Part shown: in pieces, positions 30,644 through 42,990 of the stretch
How the letters are laid out: each line of letters begins with the position of its first letter
How positions within the stretch are numbered: the stretch's first letter is position 1
DNA from: Ascoidea asiatica
Lineage: Eukaryota > Ascomycota > Saccharomycetes > Ascoideales > Ascoideaceae
Length of the DNA: 64,000 nucleotides
Assembly: GCA_001600695.1 (NCBI GenBank)
Contig: BCKQ01000003.1
Coordinates: 1,959,934-2,023,933 of the forward strand
Reading direction: 5' to 3'
Notes under the pieces: generated by a model
Seen by the model: only the letters and a program-made list of their open reading frames with translations
The model's database searches: none
What the model was told of the DNA's origin: nothing
Translations under genes and position numbers: made by a program

Positions 30644-31603
30644 ATTCAATTCTTTTAATGATTTTTTATGTATTATATTAATTAAGTGTATATATATGTT
30701 TATATGTATATATGTATAATTTTGATTTGATGATTAAAAATGAATAGTAAAACAATAACAAAGTTGAAATGATTATGTAATAAAAAAAACAAAATATAAT
30801 TATATACATAATCTATACTTTTTATATTACAAGAGAAATGAAAAAAAGTTACCAATGTTTAAAGAAATCTAAATCTTTTTCTATAATTAAAACTTCATTA
30901 TTTCATTCTTTGAAATTTAAATGAAAAATGAAGAAAAATATCAATACAATAAAAACTTTTTTTTCTTCTTTTAATTTTTTTTTTTTTAATTTTTTTAAAT
31001 TTTTTTTTTTTTCATCTCTTGTAAAATAAACAGAGCCTTAGAATAATCTCAACATTAAAACAACAAAAAGAATTAAAAACATAAATAATGATTTGGAATT
31101 GAGCCATATAACATTTAACAAAAACACTTGAACAAAAATAAGTTAAAAAAAATAAGAAATTTTGATAAAATCAAATGAACAATAAAAATAAGAAGCAAAA
31201 ATAAAACAATTATATAAAAAAAATTTTTAATGAAACACCTAAAAACACAAAAAAGCAGAAAACAATGAATAGAAAATACTTGATAAAAGTTAAGATGATG
31301 TAAAAGCAAAAACTTAACCAATAGCTTAATGTAATGAATCTATAATGATTCAAATTTGAAAATAAATAAAAAAGTATAAAAAACAAATAACAGGAATAAA
31401 TGTTTAATGTTTGATATTATTTGATTAGATTTTTGAAATATTTTTTTTTTATAAATATTATTATATTATAATTTTATATTTTATTTTGAAGAAAAATTTT
31501 TTTCTTAATTTCTTTAAATTTTTTTATTTTTTATCAGTTTTTTCTTATTCTTTTAATTCATTATTTTGGACTTAAAGAAGGTATAACAATATAATAATAC
31601 TAT
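30644..31603. other. Convergent 3' region of ATG29 and DED1
   Basis: This is 960 bases, almost entirely A+T, with long T runs near 30957-31012 and 31440-31540. No conserved frame or RNA signature was seen. The length suggests long 3' UTRs, most likely for DED1. Confidence 0.55.
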
Positions 31604-34781
<3,178 letters not shown>

Positions 34782-35207
34782 TTATACCTTGGTTTGATCT
34801 GTTCCAGCAGTGGCTGATGAAGCTACTTCAGCTGTTTGTGTAACACCGGTCAAAGGCTGTATTGCCTCATACTGTTTCCTAAGCTTTATCTGTTCCAAGT
34901 GTTCTGCTTCATTCAATCTTTTCTTTCTTTCTTTGGCTTCTAATTTCTCTTTCACTCTTTGTGCATCTTTAATTGGGCCTTGATGTAATGACTATCGATA
35001 CTGATTTTAAAATGCGGTTGAATAACCCATAAATGATACTTTAGTTAGTAAATGATCAAAAACATCAATCCATTTCTAATTTAATATACTCTTCTCTTGA
35101 TAGGAACATACCTCTTGCTCAAGTTTTTGGACTTTATGAACAACCCCAATTGTGGCAATTGATAACAAACAAGTCAATCCGAACGTTATTCTTGAAGCCC
35201 TCGACAT
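34782..35207 (-). CDS. PET117: Cytochrome oxidase assembly factor Pet117, two exons
   Basis: Pet117 is a small mitochondrial inner-membrane protein that couples heme a synthesis (with Cox15) to cytochrome c oxidase assembly. Exon 1 is 35112-35207 (ATG at 35207-35205) and exon 2 is 34782-34991. Joined they encode 101 residues. Exon 1 gives MSRASRITFGLTCLLSIATI then GVVHKVQKLEQE, which holds the single membrane segment. Exon 2 starts SLHQGPIKDAQRVKEKLEAK and ends in a helical charged tail with LRKQYEAIQPLTG, all typical of the family. The GPIKDAxRVxEK block is diagnostic. The donor is GTATGT and the branch is TACTAAC. Neither exon is long enough to stand out alone, so the gene is easily missed. 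It is divergent from ICL1. Confidence 0.93.
34992..35111 (-). other. PET117: PET117 intron, 120 nt
   Basis: On the minus strand the donor GTATGT begins at 35111, the branch TACTAAC is at 35050-35044, and the acceptor AG ends at 34992. The intron lies between codons (phase 0). Confidence 0.92.
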
Positions 35208-36114
35208 TTATTTATTTTACCGTAGTAAGGTATTTCTTTGTGGATTGTATTTTCTTTTACTATTTATATTAATATTATTATATTGATTTCAATTGTCCCA
35301 CTTTAGTCACTTCAACAAATACTCAATTTACAGTAAGGTCTATTATTCATTTCTATTTCCATTTTCCAAATTCAATCTCCTCCAGATCTTAAACCCCGAG
35401 ACACGTGCAACAGCATACTTAATTTAACTTGTGGCGTTGTGGCTGTACAGTGGCACTGCACCATAATCCTGCTCATTCAAGATTAAGTACCCCGGATTTC
35501 CTTAGTTTCCTTTTTCTTTTTCTTATTTCTGATCTTTTTTATATTTTTTTGAAGTATTTTCTATATTCAAATGTCAAAAGAAATATTCGAGATACACAAA
35601 ATAAACTCAAGAAGCATCTGATAACCAGTTTATAATGAATTAATAATCAATTAATAACCAATCAATAACAAACTGATAACCTTTTTATAAGCATCTGATA
35701 AACATGTTCTGTCTTTAATAAACTTCATATCACAGGTTCACAAATCTTTATTCATCTGAAAGCTATCAATGTTTTCCATTTTTCCATCTTTTTTTTTTCT
35801 CCTTCTTTGAAATCATATTTTTATTATATGATTTCTTTATGGAAATAGGGAAGTAAGGAAGTATTATAAAATGACTATTTTTTATAAATAATCATTCATA
35901 TCTTCAATTGCGCTTTCTCCATTTCTTACAATTCATATTTAACTTCTCAATTCCCCTTCAATTTTATTCAATTCAATTTACATCTTCTAATAATATAAAC
36001 TACTATTAATTATTATATATATTTCTTATTTTTGATATATATATATATATATGTATCATTTAAATCATTTAAAATATAATATTCATTCAATTAATTAGTC
36101 TTCTTATTAGAAAA
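35208..36114. other. Divergent promoter region of PET117 and ICL1
   Basis: This is 907 bases with a short G+C-richer patch at about 35385-35480 containing CACGTG (35402-35407). The remainder is A+T-rich, with a TA dinucleotide run near 36034-36052 shortly before ICL1. A 68-codon frame at 35429-35635 has no family features. Confidence 0.55.
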
Positions 36115-37770
36115 ATGCCATTTACAAAAATTGATTTAAATCAAGAAGAAAATAATTTCAATAATCAAATTAATGAAATTGAAAAATGGTGGTCTGAACC
36201 ACGTTGGAATCAAACAAAAAGAATTTATAATGCAAAAGATATTGCTTTAAAAAGAGGTAATTTAAAAATCAATTATCCTTCTTCAATTCAATCAAAAAAA
36301 TTATTTAATTTATTATCAAATCATTTTAAAAATAAATCTGCTTCTTTTACTTTCGGCGCTTTAGATCCAATTCATATAACTCAAATGTCAAAATATCTTG
36401 ATACAATTTATATTTCTGGTTGGCAATGTTCTTCAACTGCTTCTACTTCAAATGAACCAAGTCCAGATTTAGCTGATTATCCAATGGATACTGTTCCAAA
36501 TAAAGTTCAACATTTATTTTTTGCTCAATTATTTCATGATCGAAAACAAAGAGAAGAAAGATTAAATTTATCAAAAAATAATAGATCAAATTTAAATTAT
36601 ATTGATTTTTTAAGACCAATAATTGCTGATGCTGATACTGGTCATGGTGGTATAACTGCAATTATAAAATTAACTAAATTATTTATTGAAAGAGGTGCTG
36701 CTGGTATTCATATTGAAGATCAAGCTCCTGGTACTAAAAAATGTGGTCATATGGCTGGTAAAGTTTTAGTACCAATTCAAGAACATATTAATAGATTAGT
36801 TGCAATTAGAGCTTCGGCTGATATTATGTATTCAGATTTATTATGTATTGCAAGAACTGATTCTGAAGCTGCAACTTTATTAACTTCAACAATTGATCAT
36901 AGAGATCATTATTTTATTCAAGGTTCAACTAATCCAAATATTCAAGATTTATCTTTTATTTTATTTCAAGCTGAAAAAAATGGTAAAAATGGTGATGAAT
37001 TATCTAATATTGAAAATGATTGGCTTAAAAATGCAGATGTTAAATTATTTCATGAACTTGTTATTGATGAAATTAATTCTGGTTCTTATTCAAATAAATC
37101 TTCTTTAATTAATCAATTTACTTCAAAAGTTAATCCCACAAGTTGTACTTCAAATAAAGAAGCAAGAGCTTTAGCTAAAAAATTATTAGGTAAAGATTTA
37201 TATTTTAATTGGGATGCTCCAAGAGTCAGAGAAGGTTATTATCGTTATAAAGGTGGTACTCAATGTGCTGTTAATCGTGCAAGAGCTTTTGCTCCATATG
37301 CTGATTTAATTTGGATGGAGTCAAGATTACCTGATTATTCTCAAGCTGAAGAATTTGCAAATGGTGTTAAAGAAAAATATCCAAATCAATGGTTAGCTTA
37401 TAATTTATCTCCTTCTTTTAATTGGAATAAAGCTATGAAATCAGAAGATCAAGAAACTTTTATTAATAGATTAGCAAAACTTGGTTACGTTTGGCAATTT
37501 ATTACTTTAGCAGGTTTACATGTTACTGCTTTAGCAATTGATAATTTCTCAAGAGATTATTCAAAAATTGGTATGAAAGCTTATGGTCAAAATGTACAAG
37601 CTCCGGAAATTGAAAATAATATTGAAGTTGTTAAGCATCAAAAATGGTCTGGTGCTGAATATATTGATAATTTATTAAAAATGGTAACTGGTGGAGTTTC
37701 TTCAACTGCTGCTATGGGAAAAGGTGTTACAGAAGATCAATTTAAAGGTCCTGAATCTAGTAAACTATAA
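36115..37770 (+). CDS. ICL1: Isocitrate lyase with C-terminal SKL
   Basis: Isocitrate lyase splits isocitrate to succinate and glyoxylate in the glyoxylate cycle, needed for growth on C2 compounds and fatty acids. The 551-residue protein matches the eukaryotic length. Visible motifs are [31 protein letters not shown], metal-binding [28 protein letters not shown] with catalytic Cys at about 210, the RTDSEAA segment, and NLSPSFNW. The protein ends ESSKL, a type 1 peroxisomal targeting signal. That suggests import into peroxisomes, as in Candida tropicalis and unlike the cytosolic S. cerevisiae enzyme. Codon use is the strongly biased TTA/GAA/AAA set of highly expressed genes, with no CTG. I did not find a clear CSRE (Cat8/Sip4 site) upstream. 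Confidence 0.96.
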   Translation: MPFTKIDLNQEENNFNNQINEIEKWWSEPRWNQTKRIYNAKDIALKRGNLKINYPSSIQSKKLFNLLSNHFKNKSASFTFGALDPIHITQMSKYLDTIYISGWQCSSTASTSNEPSPDLADYPMDTVPNKVQHLFFAQLFHDRKQREERLNLSKNNRSNLNYIDFLRPIIADADTGHGGITAIIKLTKLFIERGAAGIHIEDQAPGTKKCGHMAGKVLVPIQEHINRLVAIRASADIMYSDLLCIARTDSEAATLLTSTIDHRDHYFIQGSTNPNIQDLSFILFQAEKNGKNGDELSNIENDWLKNADVKLFHELVIDEINSGSYSNKSSLINQFTSKVNPTSCTSNKEARALAKKLLGKDLYFNWDAPRVREGYYRYKGGTQCAVNRARAFAPYADLIWMESRLPDYSQAEEFANGVKEKYPNQWLAYNLSPSFNWNKAMKSEDQETFINRLAKLGYVWQFITLAGLHVTALAIDNFSRDYSKIGMKAYGQNVQAPEIENNIEVVKHQKWSGAEYIDNLLKMVTGGVSSTAAMGKGVTEDQFKGPESSKL

Positions 37771-37991
37771 GATATATACATTATATTATTTTGTCTTTTT
37801 CTCTATTATTAAACTTTTCAAACTTCTTTATTTTGTAAGAAATTAAAATAATATTCTTCTCATTAAATCCAACCCTTTAAAGTTTCTAATTATCTTTGTA
37901 ATTTTTTGATATAATACATTAGTTTTTGAAATTTGAAAATAATCCAATATCTATTCATAAAAATAATTATAATATACTGAACTATTTTTTT

Positions 37992-40742
37992 TTATACTTT
38001 TGGAAATTTTAACGTTCCTATTTTTTTGATTTTAGAAATGTTTCCTGATTTGAAGACTGAATTACTTTTTGTATATGCTGAATTACTTTTTTTTCCTTCT
38101 GTTTTCCTTAATAACTGAGAAGCACTAATTATTGAAAAACCTGAATTAATTTTACTAGAAGTACCCGAATTGAAATTATTTTTGTTCGTTTTACTTTTTT
38201 TATCTGATGTTGTCATTCCCATTTTTTTCATTAGTTGAGAAGCTGTTATTATTGAAGAATTACTTTCTGAAACTGAATTCATACTCCTTTTTTGAACAGA
38301 AAAATGATCATTCAGCGATGATGGATTTGAAAAAGTTAGATCTGATCTGGGTGAGTTTATAAGCATTCCATTTTTATAGAAAATTGGAAAATGATGACTT
38401 CTAGAAGCTAATTGATAATCTTTTAAAAACTGGTTTAATTCTTGTTTTTGAGGAAGTTGAGTTTTTAATAAATCACAAAGAAATCTGAAAGACTTAATAT
38501 CCTTAAAAGCTGATTGATTTTCTGCAGTTTTTGAAATCACATCATGTGTCAAAAACCTTGAGATATCAACATCTTGTGAACCTCGTTGAAGATAAGCAGT
38601 CAAATAAAGTAGAAGTTTTGATCTTGTAGTGGCGACATATAAAATTCTTCTCTCTTCATTTAATTGTTCATCAGCATTAATAGAAAACATTGATGGAATA
38701 TTATTCTCATTACAAGAAGGAACAAAAACTATGGGCCATTCAAGACCTTTTGAAGCATGTATAGTTGATATTGAAACCTTTCCTTTCTCATTTATAATTT
38801 CATTTCCTTTCTCAGATTCTTCTAGTTTAGATACATTATATAAATCGATCGATTCTAAGAATTTAGCAAGGGTTTCAGCTTCGGAAAACATATCTGGTGT
38901 CTTCAGTTCTGGGAAATTGGCTTCATTTTCATCATCTACCAAAGGTAAAAAATCATCTTGAGGCTCAAATTCATTTAATTGAGATTTAACTTCCATAACA
39001 TTCAAATGTCTCTCTAATTCTTTTTCATATAAAGCTTTCAACCCACTATCTGTATAAAGCTTTTCAAATAGTAATTCTAGATTTTTCACAACTTTTTTAT
39101 TTTTATTGGTTTTTTTAAGTTTATTAGTATCTGCTTGAAAATCTATTAACATTTTCTTTGTAGACTCTATAAGATCAAAATACATCCTAACACTTTTTGA
39201 TAGTCTAGAGGTTACCTTGAAAGATTTAATTGGCTTCTTAAAAGCAATATCTTCAATACATTTCCAAGGAGAATCATATTTAGACATTAGTTCCGATATA
39301 TGTTTTATGCTTGTCATGCCAATACCTCTTAACGGATAATTCAAAGTTCTAATAATAGCAAGGTAATCATCTGTAGAGCTTACAACTCTTAAATAATCTA
39401 TAATTGCTACAACCTCTTTTCTTTCCCAAAAAGCCCTTCCCTTTATAAGTTCATAAGGAATTTTTCTAGAAGAAAGAGCATTTTCAATAACTCTAGATTG
39501 ATATGAACTTCTAAGTAATATTGAAATATTATTGTAAGAAAATAAATTTTTTTTTCTAGAAGGATTTTCCTTTTGAGGAGTATCGGCTTTTAAAGAGGTT
39601 AAATAAAGAATTTCATTTCCAATATATTCTGATTCAGCTTCTGGAGTTAATAATTGTCTAAAAACAGGAGGAAAACTATGAGGAAGTTTTGATTGTAATG
39701 ATTTGGAGTCCCTTTCAGTTTCTTGAGACATAAGCGATTCACTTATTTGAAGAATAGCAGAAGTTGATCTATAATTTTCATTTAAATAAATTATTTTACA
39801 ATCTTTGAATTTTTCTTTCATTGAGTAAAAATTTTTAGAGAGAGCATCCCTGAAAGCATAAATACTTTGATCAGGATCTCCAACAACAGTAATATTTTGA
39901 GAAGATTTACAAAAACCTTGAATTAATTTTAACTGAATTGAGTTTGTATCCTGAAATTCATCAACAAGAACATGCTTAATATATTTCAAAAGCGTTGGAT
40001 TTTTTGTTAATAATATATTTGTTTGTAATAATAAATCATCAAAATCAAGAAAATTAAGATGTTTCAATTTTTGTTGATAATATTGATATATAAGAAAAAA
40101 TTCTTTATTATCATATGTAGAAAAATAATCATCAGGATACAACCCATAAGATTTACATTTAGAGATCATTCTTCTTACTTTCTTAACATCATATAAGTTA
40201 TTTTGTTTTTCACCATCATTTTTTTCAGTGGTATATAAATCGATTAACTCAAATTGAGATTTTTTTTTATTTTTTGTATTATTCTTTGAAGAAAGCCTAG
40301 ATTTTTTATTTTTTAAAATCTTTGCTTGAATTCGAGCTTGATTTAAGTCATCAGGGAGATTATCAAATAATTCTTTCAACATTTGATTAGCATCTCTTTC
40401 ATCGGCTATTTTAAAATTGTTTGGAATGTTTGAAAAGTTAATATATTTTCTTAAAAGTTTACAACATATACTATGAAAAGTTCCAATAATCAATCCTTTT
40501 GTATCAAAATCTTTTAATCTATTGATCATTTCATTCGAAGCTTTTTTTGTAAATGTAGCTACAATTATTTCATGAGGTTTCAACCCATTTGATAAAAGAT
40601 ATGCAACTCTTGATGTTAAAACTTTCGTTTTACCAGTTCCAGGACCTGCAACAATTTGCAATTGAGAATCTCTGGGGAAAATCACAGCTTTTTTTTGATT
40701 TTCATTTAAACCATCAAGAATACTTTGAGTTGAAACACCCAT
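37992..40742 (-). CDS. SRS2: UvrD-type DNA helicase, Srs2-like anti-recombinase
   Basis: Srs2 is a 3'-5' SF1A helicase that strips Rad51 from single-stranded DNA. The 916-residue frame opens LNENQKKAVIFPRDSQLQIV, then the Walker A region VAGPGTGKTKVLTSRVAYLL (Gly-x4-GKT near residue 35). It has TFTKKASNEM (motif Ia), LVDEFQDTN (motif II), VGDPDQSIYAFR (motif III), YRSTSAIL (motif IV), STIHASKGLEWPIVFVP (motif V) and RILYVATTRSK (motif VI), all intact. The N-terminus favours Srs2 over mitochondrial Hmi1. The protein is shorter than S. cerevisiae Srs2 (1174), mainly in the C-terminal tail. That tail instead has two similar motifs, SIITASQLMKKMG and SIISASQLLRKTEG (about 830-885). No obvious C-terminal SUMO-interacting motif is seen. 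Confidence 0.85.
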   Translation of the reverse strand: MGVSTQSILDGLNENQKKAVIFPRDSQLQIVAGPGTGKTKVLTSRVAYLLSNGLKPHEIIVATFTKKASNEMINRLKDFDTKGLIIGTFHSICCKLLRKYINFSNIPNNFKIADERDANQMLKELFDNLPDDLNQARIQAKILKNKKSRLSSKNNTKNKKKSQFELIDLYTTEKNDGEKQNNLYDVKKVRRMISKCKSYGLYPDDYFSTYDNKEFFLIYQYYQQKLKHLNFLDFDDLLLQTNILLTKNPTLLKYIKHVLVDEFQDTNSIQLKLIQGFCKSSQNITVVGDPDQSIYAFRDALSKNFYSMKEKFKDCKIIYLNENYRSTSAILQISESLMSQETERDSKSLQSKLPHSFPPVFRQLLTPEAESEYIGNEILYLTSLKADTPQKENPSRKKNLFSYNNISILLRSSYQSRVIENALSSRKIPYELIKGRAFWERKEVVAIIDYLRVVSSTDDYLAIIRTLNYPLRGIGMTSIKHISELMSKYDSPWKCIEDIAFKKPIKSFKVTSRLSKSVRMYFDLIESTKKMLIDFQADTNKLKKTNKNKKVVKNLELLFEKLYTDSGLKALYEKELERHLNVMEVKSQLNEFEPQDDFLPLVDDENEANFPELKTPDMFSEAETLAKFLESIDLYNVSKLEESEKGNEIINEKGKVSISTIHASKGLEWPIVFVPSCNENNIPSMFSINADEQLNEERRILYVATTRSKLLLYLTAYLQRGSQDVDISRFLTHDVISKTAENQSAFKDIKSFRFLCDLLKTQLPQKQELNQFLKDYQLASRSHHFPIFYKNGMLINSPRSDLTFSNPSSLNDHFSVQKRSMNSVSESNSSIITASQLMKKMGMTTSDKKSKTNKNNFNSGTSSKINSGFSIISASQLLRKTEGKKSNSAYTKSNSVFKSGNISKIKKIGTLKFPKV

Positions 40743-41321
40743 TGAAGTTTTATTTATATTTATTTCTTCTGTTTTTTATAATAATGTTTCAATTGAGAAA
40801 TATGCCAAACATTAGTTGAATAAGTATTCAATCAGCTTTATTTTTAAAAAGAAAGTCTATTTATCGTGGATTGACTGATTTGTTTACATTCAAACTTAAA
40901 GTCCAATAAAGTAAAAACCAAACAAAAAAGGAACCGTTATTTTGGCTTCAGTTTTTGTGTTTTTGAAATAAATCGAGGGTTAAGCAGAAGAGACCTCTCT
41001 GTAAACCTCTTTCACAGACCCCGATTGTAAAGAGTGCTCTCAGTTTTTTAATTTCAAAGGTTCTTTTTCTCTGAAGTTAGTCGTCAAACAGCAGATTACT
41101 GAAGATTAATCATTGATCTATGGAGGATTGAGCAGTATCAGCTTGAATGAATTGAAAAATACATTCAAATAACTTTGCCTAGATAGCAAAGGCTACAGAA
41201 AGCTAATTTTATACTGAAATACTTGGTGACTAATAGAACTAACATTGAATAGTGATTATTTAACTGAAATTTTCATATTTTATTAATTTATTATTATATA
41301 TAAAGTAAAATAATGAATAAC
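40743..41321. other. SRS2 upstream region
   Basis: This is 579 bases between the SRS2 start and the RPL21 stop, moderately A+T-rich. I see no MluI box, no tRNA boxes and no frame of interest. It presumably contains the SRS2 promoter and the RPL21 3' UTR. Confidence 0.55.
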
Positions 41322-42434
41322 TTAAATAAATGTTTCGTATGGAACAGGGGCAAGGGTTTGAGGAATATTACCTTTAGTTGTAATAATACGAGATTCTCTT
41401 GGTTTAGCAGGTTGACGTTTTAATTGAACAGTTAAACCTTTAGCTTTAGCCTCAGCTTTTTTAGCAGCATTTTCTTTAACACGGTTTAAAAATTCTTGAC
41501 GACATTTTGAATGTTTAACATGTTCAATTTTTAAGTTAATTCTTTTTTCAATATATCTATTACCAACTATTTTATTAACAATAACACCAACGGCAGATTT
41601 AGTGACATTATAAACGACACCAGTTTTACCATGGTAATATTTATGTGGCATACCTTTTTGGATTGAACCATTAGCTTTGATATCAACAATATCACCAACT
41701 CTATAAACTTTTAAGTAAGTTGATAATGCAATTGCACCATGTTTCTTGTAATCACGAGCGAAAGCATAACGTGTACGAGATCTATAACCGTGACTATAAT
41801 TGAATTAAGAAAATAAAAATTTAAAAAAAATCACAAATGAATTTGATTTAATTTAATAAATTTTGTTAGTTATTTGGATTTCTGATATGATTTATATTAC
41901 TTTTAAATATAATGAAGTAAATGCTTGAAAAATCTATGAAATCTTTTGATATATGTTTGACCATTTTACAAAAATTAACAAATTGACTAATTATTTTATA
42001 CAATTATTGACTGAAGGATTTTCTTTTTATGAATGCTTAAATTACTTTTGAAGGATGAATTACTGATTTTGAATAATTTCTATATGCCTCAAATTTGAAC
42101 CTAATGGATATTATAAGGTAACGAGAAATATATGAATCGAATAAATATGATATTATTTGATAATAAAAAGTTGGTATTTTTTTGAAACTTTCGAGAAAAT
42201 TTATAATTTAATGCATATTTTATAACACTACATATTCTCCAGTTTTTTTTAATTCTTTTCTGTTAGGAAAAAATCCTTTAAAGCTTTTCACTGTTGTTAT
42301 TACCATTTGATATAATCCTCCTAATAAAATTCTGATCAAATGTTCTTTCTTGGAATACAGGATATACATAATTTTAAGATTCTTCAAAGCATTTTAGCAT
42401 TATAGCTTTTACTTTTGACATACCTTTTACCCAT
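41322..42434 (-). CDS. RPL21: Ribosomal protein eL21, two exons
   Basis: eL21 is a large-subunit ribosomal protein. Exon 1 is only 11 nt (42424-42434, ATGGGTAAAAG) and exon 2 is 41322-41793. Joined they encode 160 residues, the exact family length. The N-terminus is [20 protein letters not shown]. Then come [40 protein letters not shown], and the invariant end [13 protein letters not shown]. The Met codon at 41651-41649 is internal, so a start there would drop about 50 conserved residues. S. cerevisiae RPL21A/B also carry an intron right after the third codon, so the position is ancient. The codon bias is extreme, as for highly expressed genes. Upstream are CACGTG and TTAGGGC sites that fit a ribosomal-protein promoter. 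Confidence 0.97.
41794..42423 (-). other. RPL21: RPL21 intron, 630 nt
   Basis: On the minus strand the donor GTATGT starts at 42423, a branch-like AACTAAC lies at 41871-41865, and the acceptor TATAG ends at 41794. The intron splits a Ser codon (AG|T). At 630 nt it is much longer than the other two introns here. I looked for snoRNA C/D boxes on the sense strand and saw no convincing pair. Confidence 0.92.
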
Positions 42435-42706
42435 TTTGAATTATTGCTGATGATTATTTATTTTACTTGCCTTACAGTATTTTAAATTAGATATTTATAA
42501 ATCAGTTAGAGCCAGTGATATAATAAATTTCAATAGTATCAGAATCTGAAATTTCCCATAATCATCAGCTTGCAAAGAGCCTCCATACAAACTTTGCAAA
42601 CAGGTGCTGAGCTTCAGCTCTTCAAAACGCAACCGCCGTTCCTGGTTAATCCGCGCTTTTCGTGTCATTGCAACCTTTGCGGATTACTCGCTGGTTCAAT
42701 TTCCTG

Positions 42707-42730
42707 GGAGCATTGAGCAAAAAATGCTCC
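42707..42730. repeat. Inverted repeat GGAGCATT/AATGCTCC
   Basis: Perfect 8-bp arms with an 8-base spacer, about 275-295 bases upstream of the RPL21 ATG. Confidence 0.85.
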
Positions 42731-42752
42731 ATCTCTGCATTAACACAAATAG

Positions 42753-42837
42753 CACGTGTAAATGTCGTGACCTTAAAAACTGTTAATTTTTATTTTACTT
42801 AGAGCCCTCTTTAATTTCACGTTAACAATATTTAGGG
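42753..42837. promoter_or_regulatory. Cbf1-like and Tbf1-like sites of RPL21
   Basis: CACGTG is at 42753-42758 and TTAGGG(C) at 42832-42837, about 320-400 bases upstream of the RPL21 start. In Candida albicans, ribosomal-protein promoters are known to use Tbf1 (RCCCTAA, whose complement is TTAGGGY) together with Cbf1 (CACGTG). In S. cerevisiae Rap1 has taken that role. The pairing here is seen in sequence. Function is inferred. Confidence 0.5.
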
Positions 42838-42990
42838 CTATTAGTGCCTTTTTTTAATACCCGTATTACTGGCTTTGAAATCGGTTAAATAAATGTATAA
42901 AATTTAAAACCCTTTATTAATGCTATTTAATCAATATGACACAAACGCTAAAAAAAATAAAAACTTGCAAATTACAAAGGAAAAAAAAAT

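Larger units (their letters stand above)
42435..42990. other. RPL21 upstream region with G+C-rich island
   Basis: This is 556 bases between the RPL21 ATG and the APC5 stop. A G+C-richer patch (about 42585-42775) has an inverted repeat (42707-42730), CACGTG and then TTAGGGC. The 60-codon frame at 42604-42786 is not supported by any motif. Confidence 0.6.

Noticed and set aside
41794-42423. Possible snoRNA in the RPL21 intron
   Set aside because: GATGA- and CTGA-like words occur only on the antisense strand or in the wrong order.
42604-42786. GGTTCAATTTCC resembling a tRNA B box near 42693
   Set aside because: It has one base too many for a T-loop, and no A box or cloverleaf could be formed upstream.
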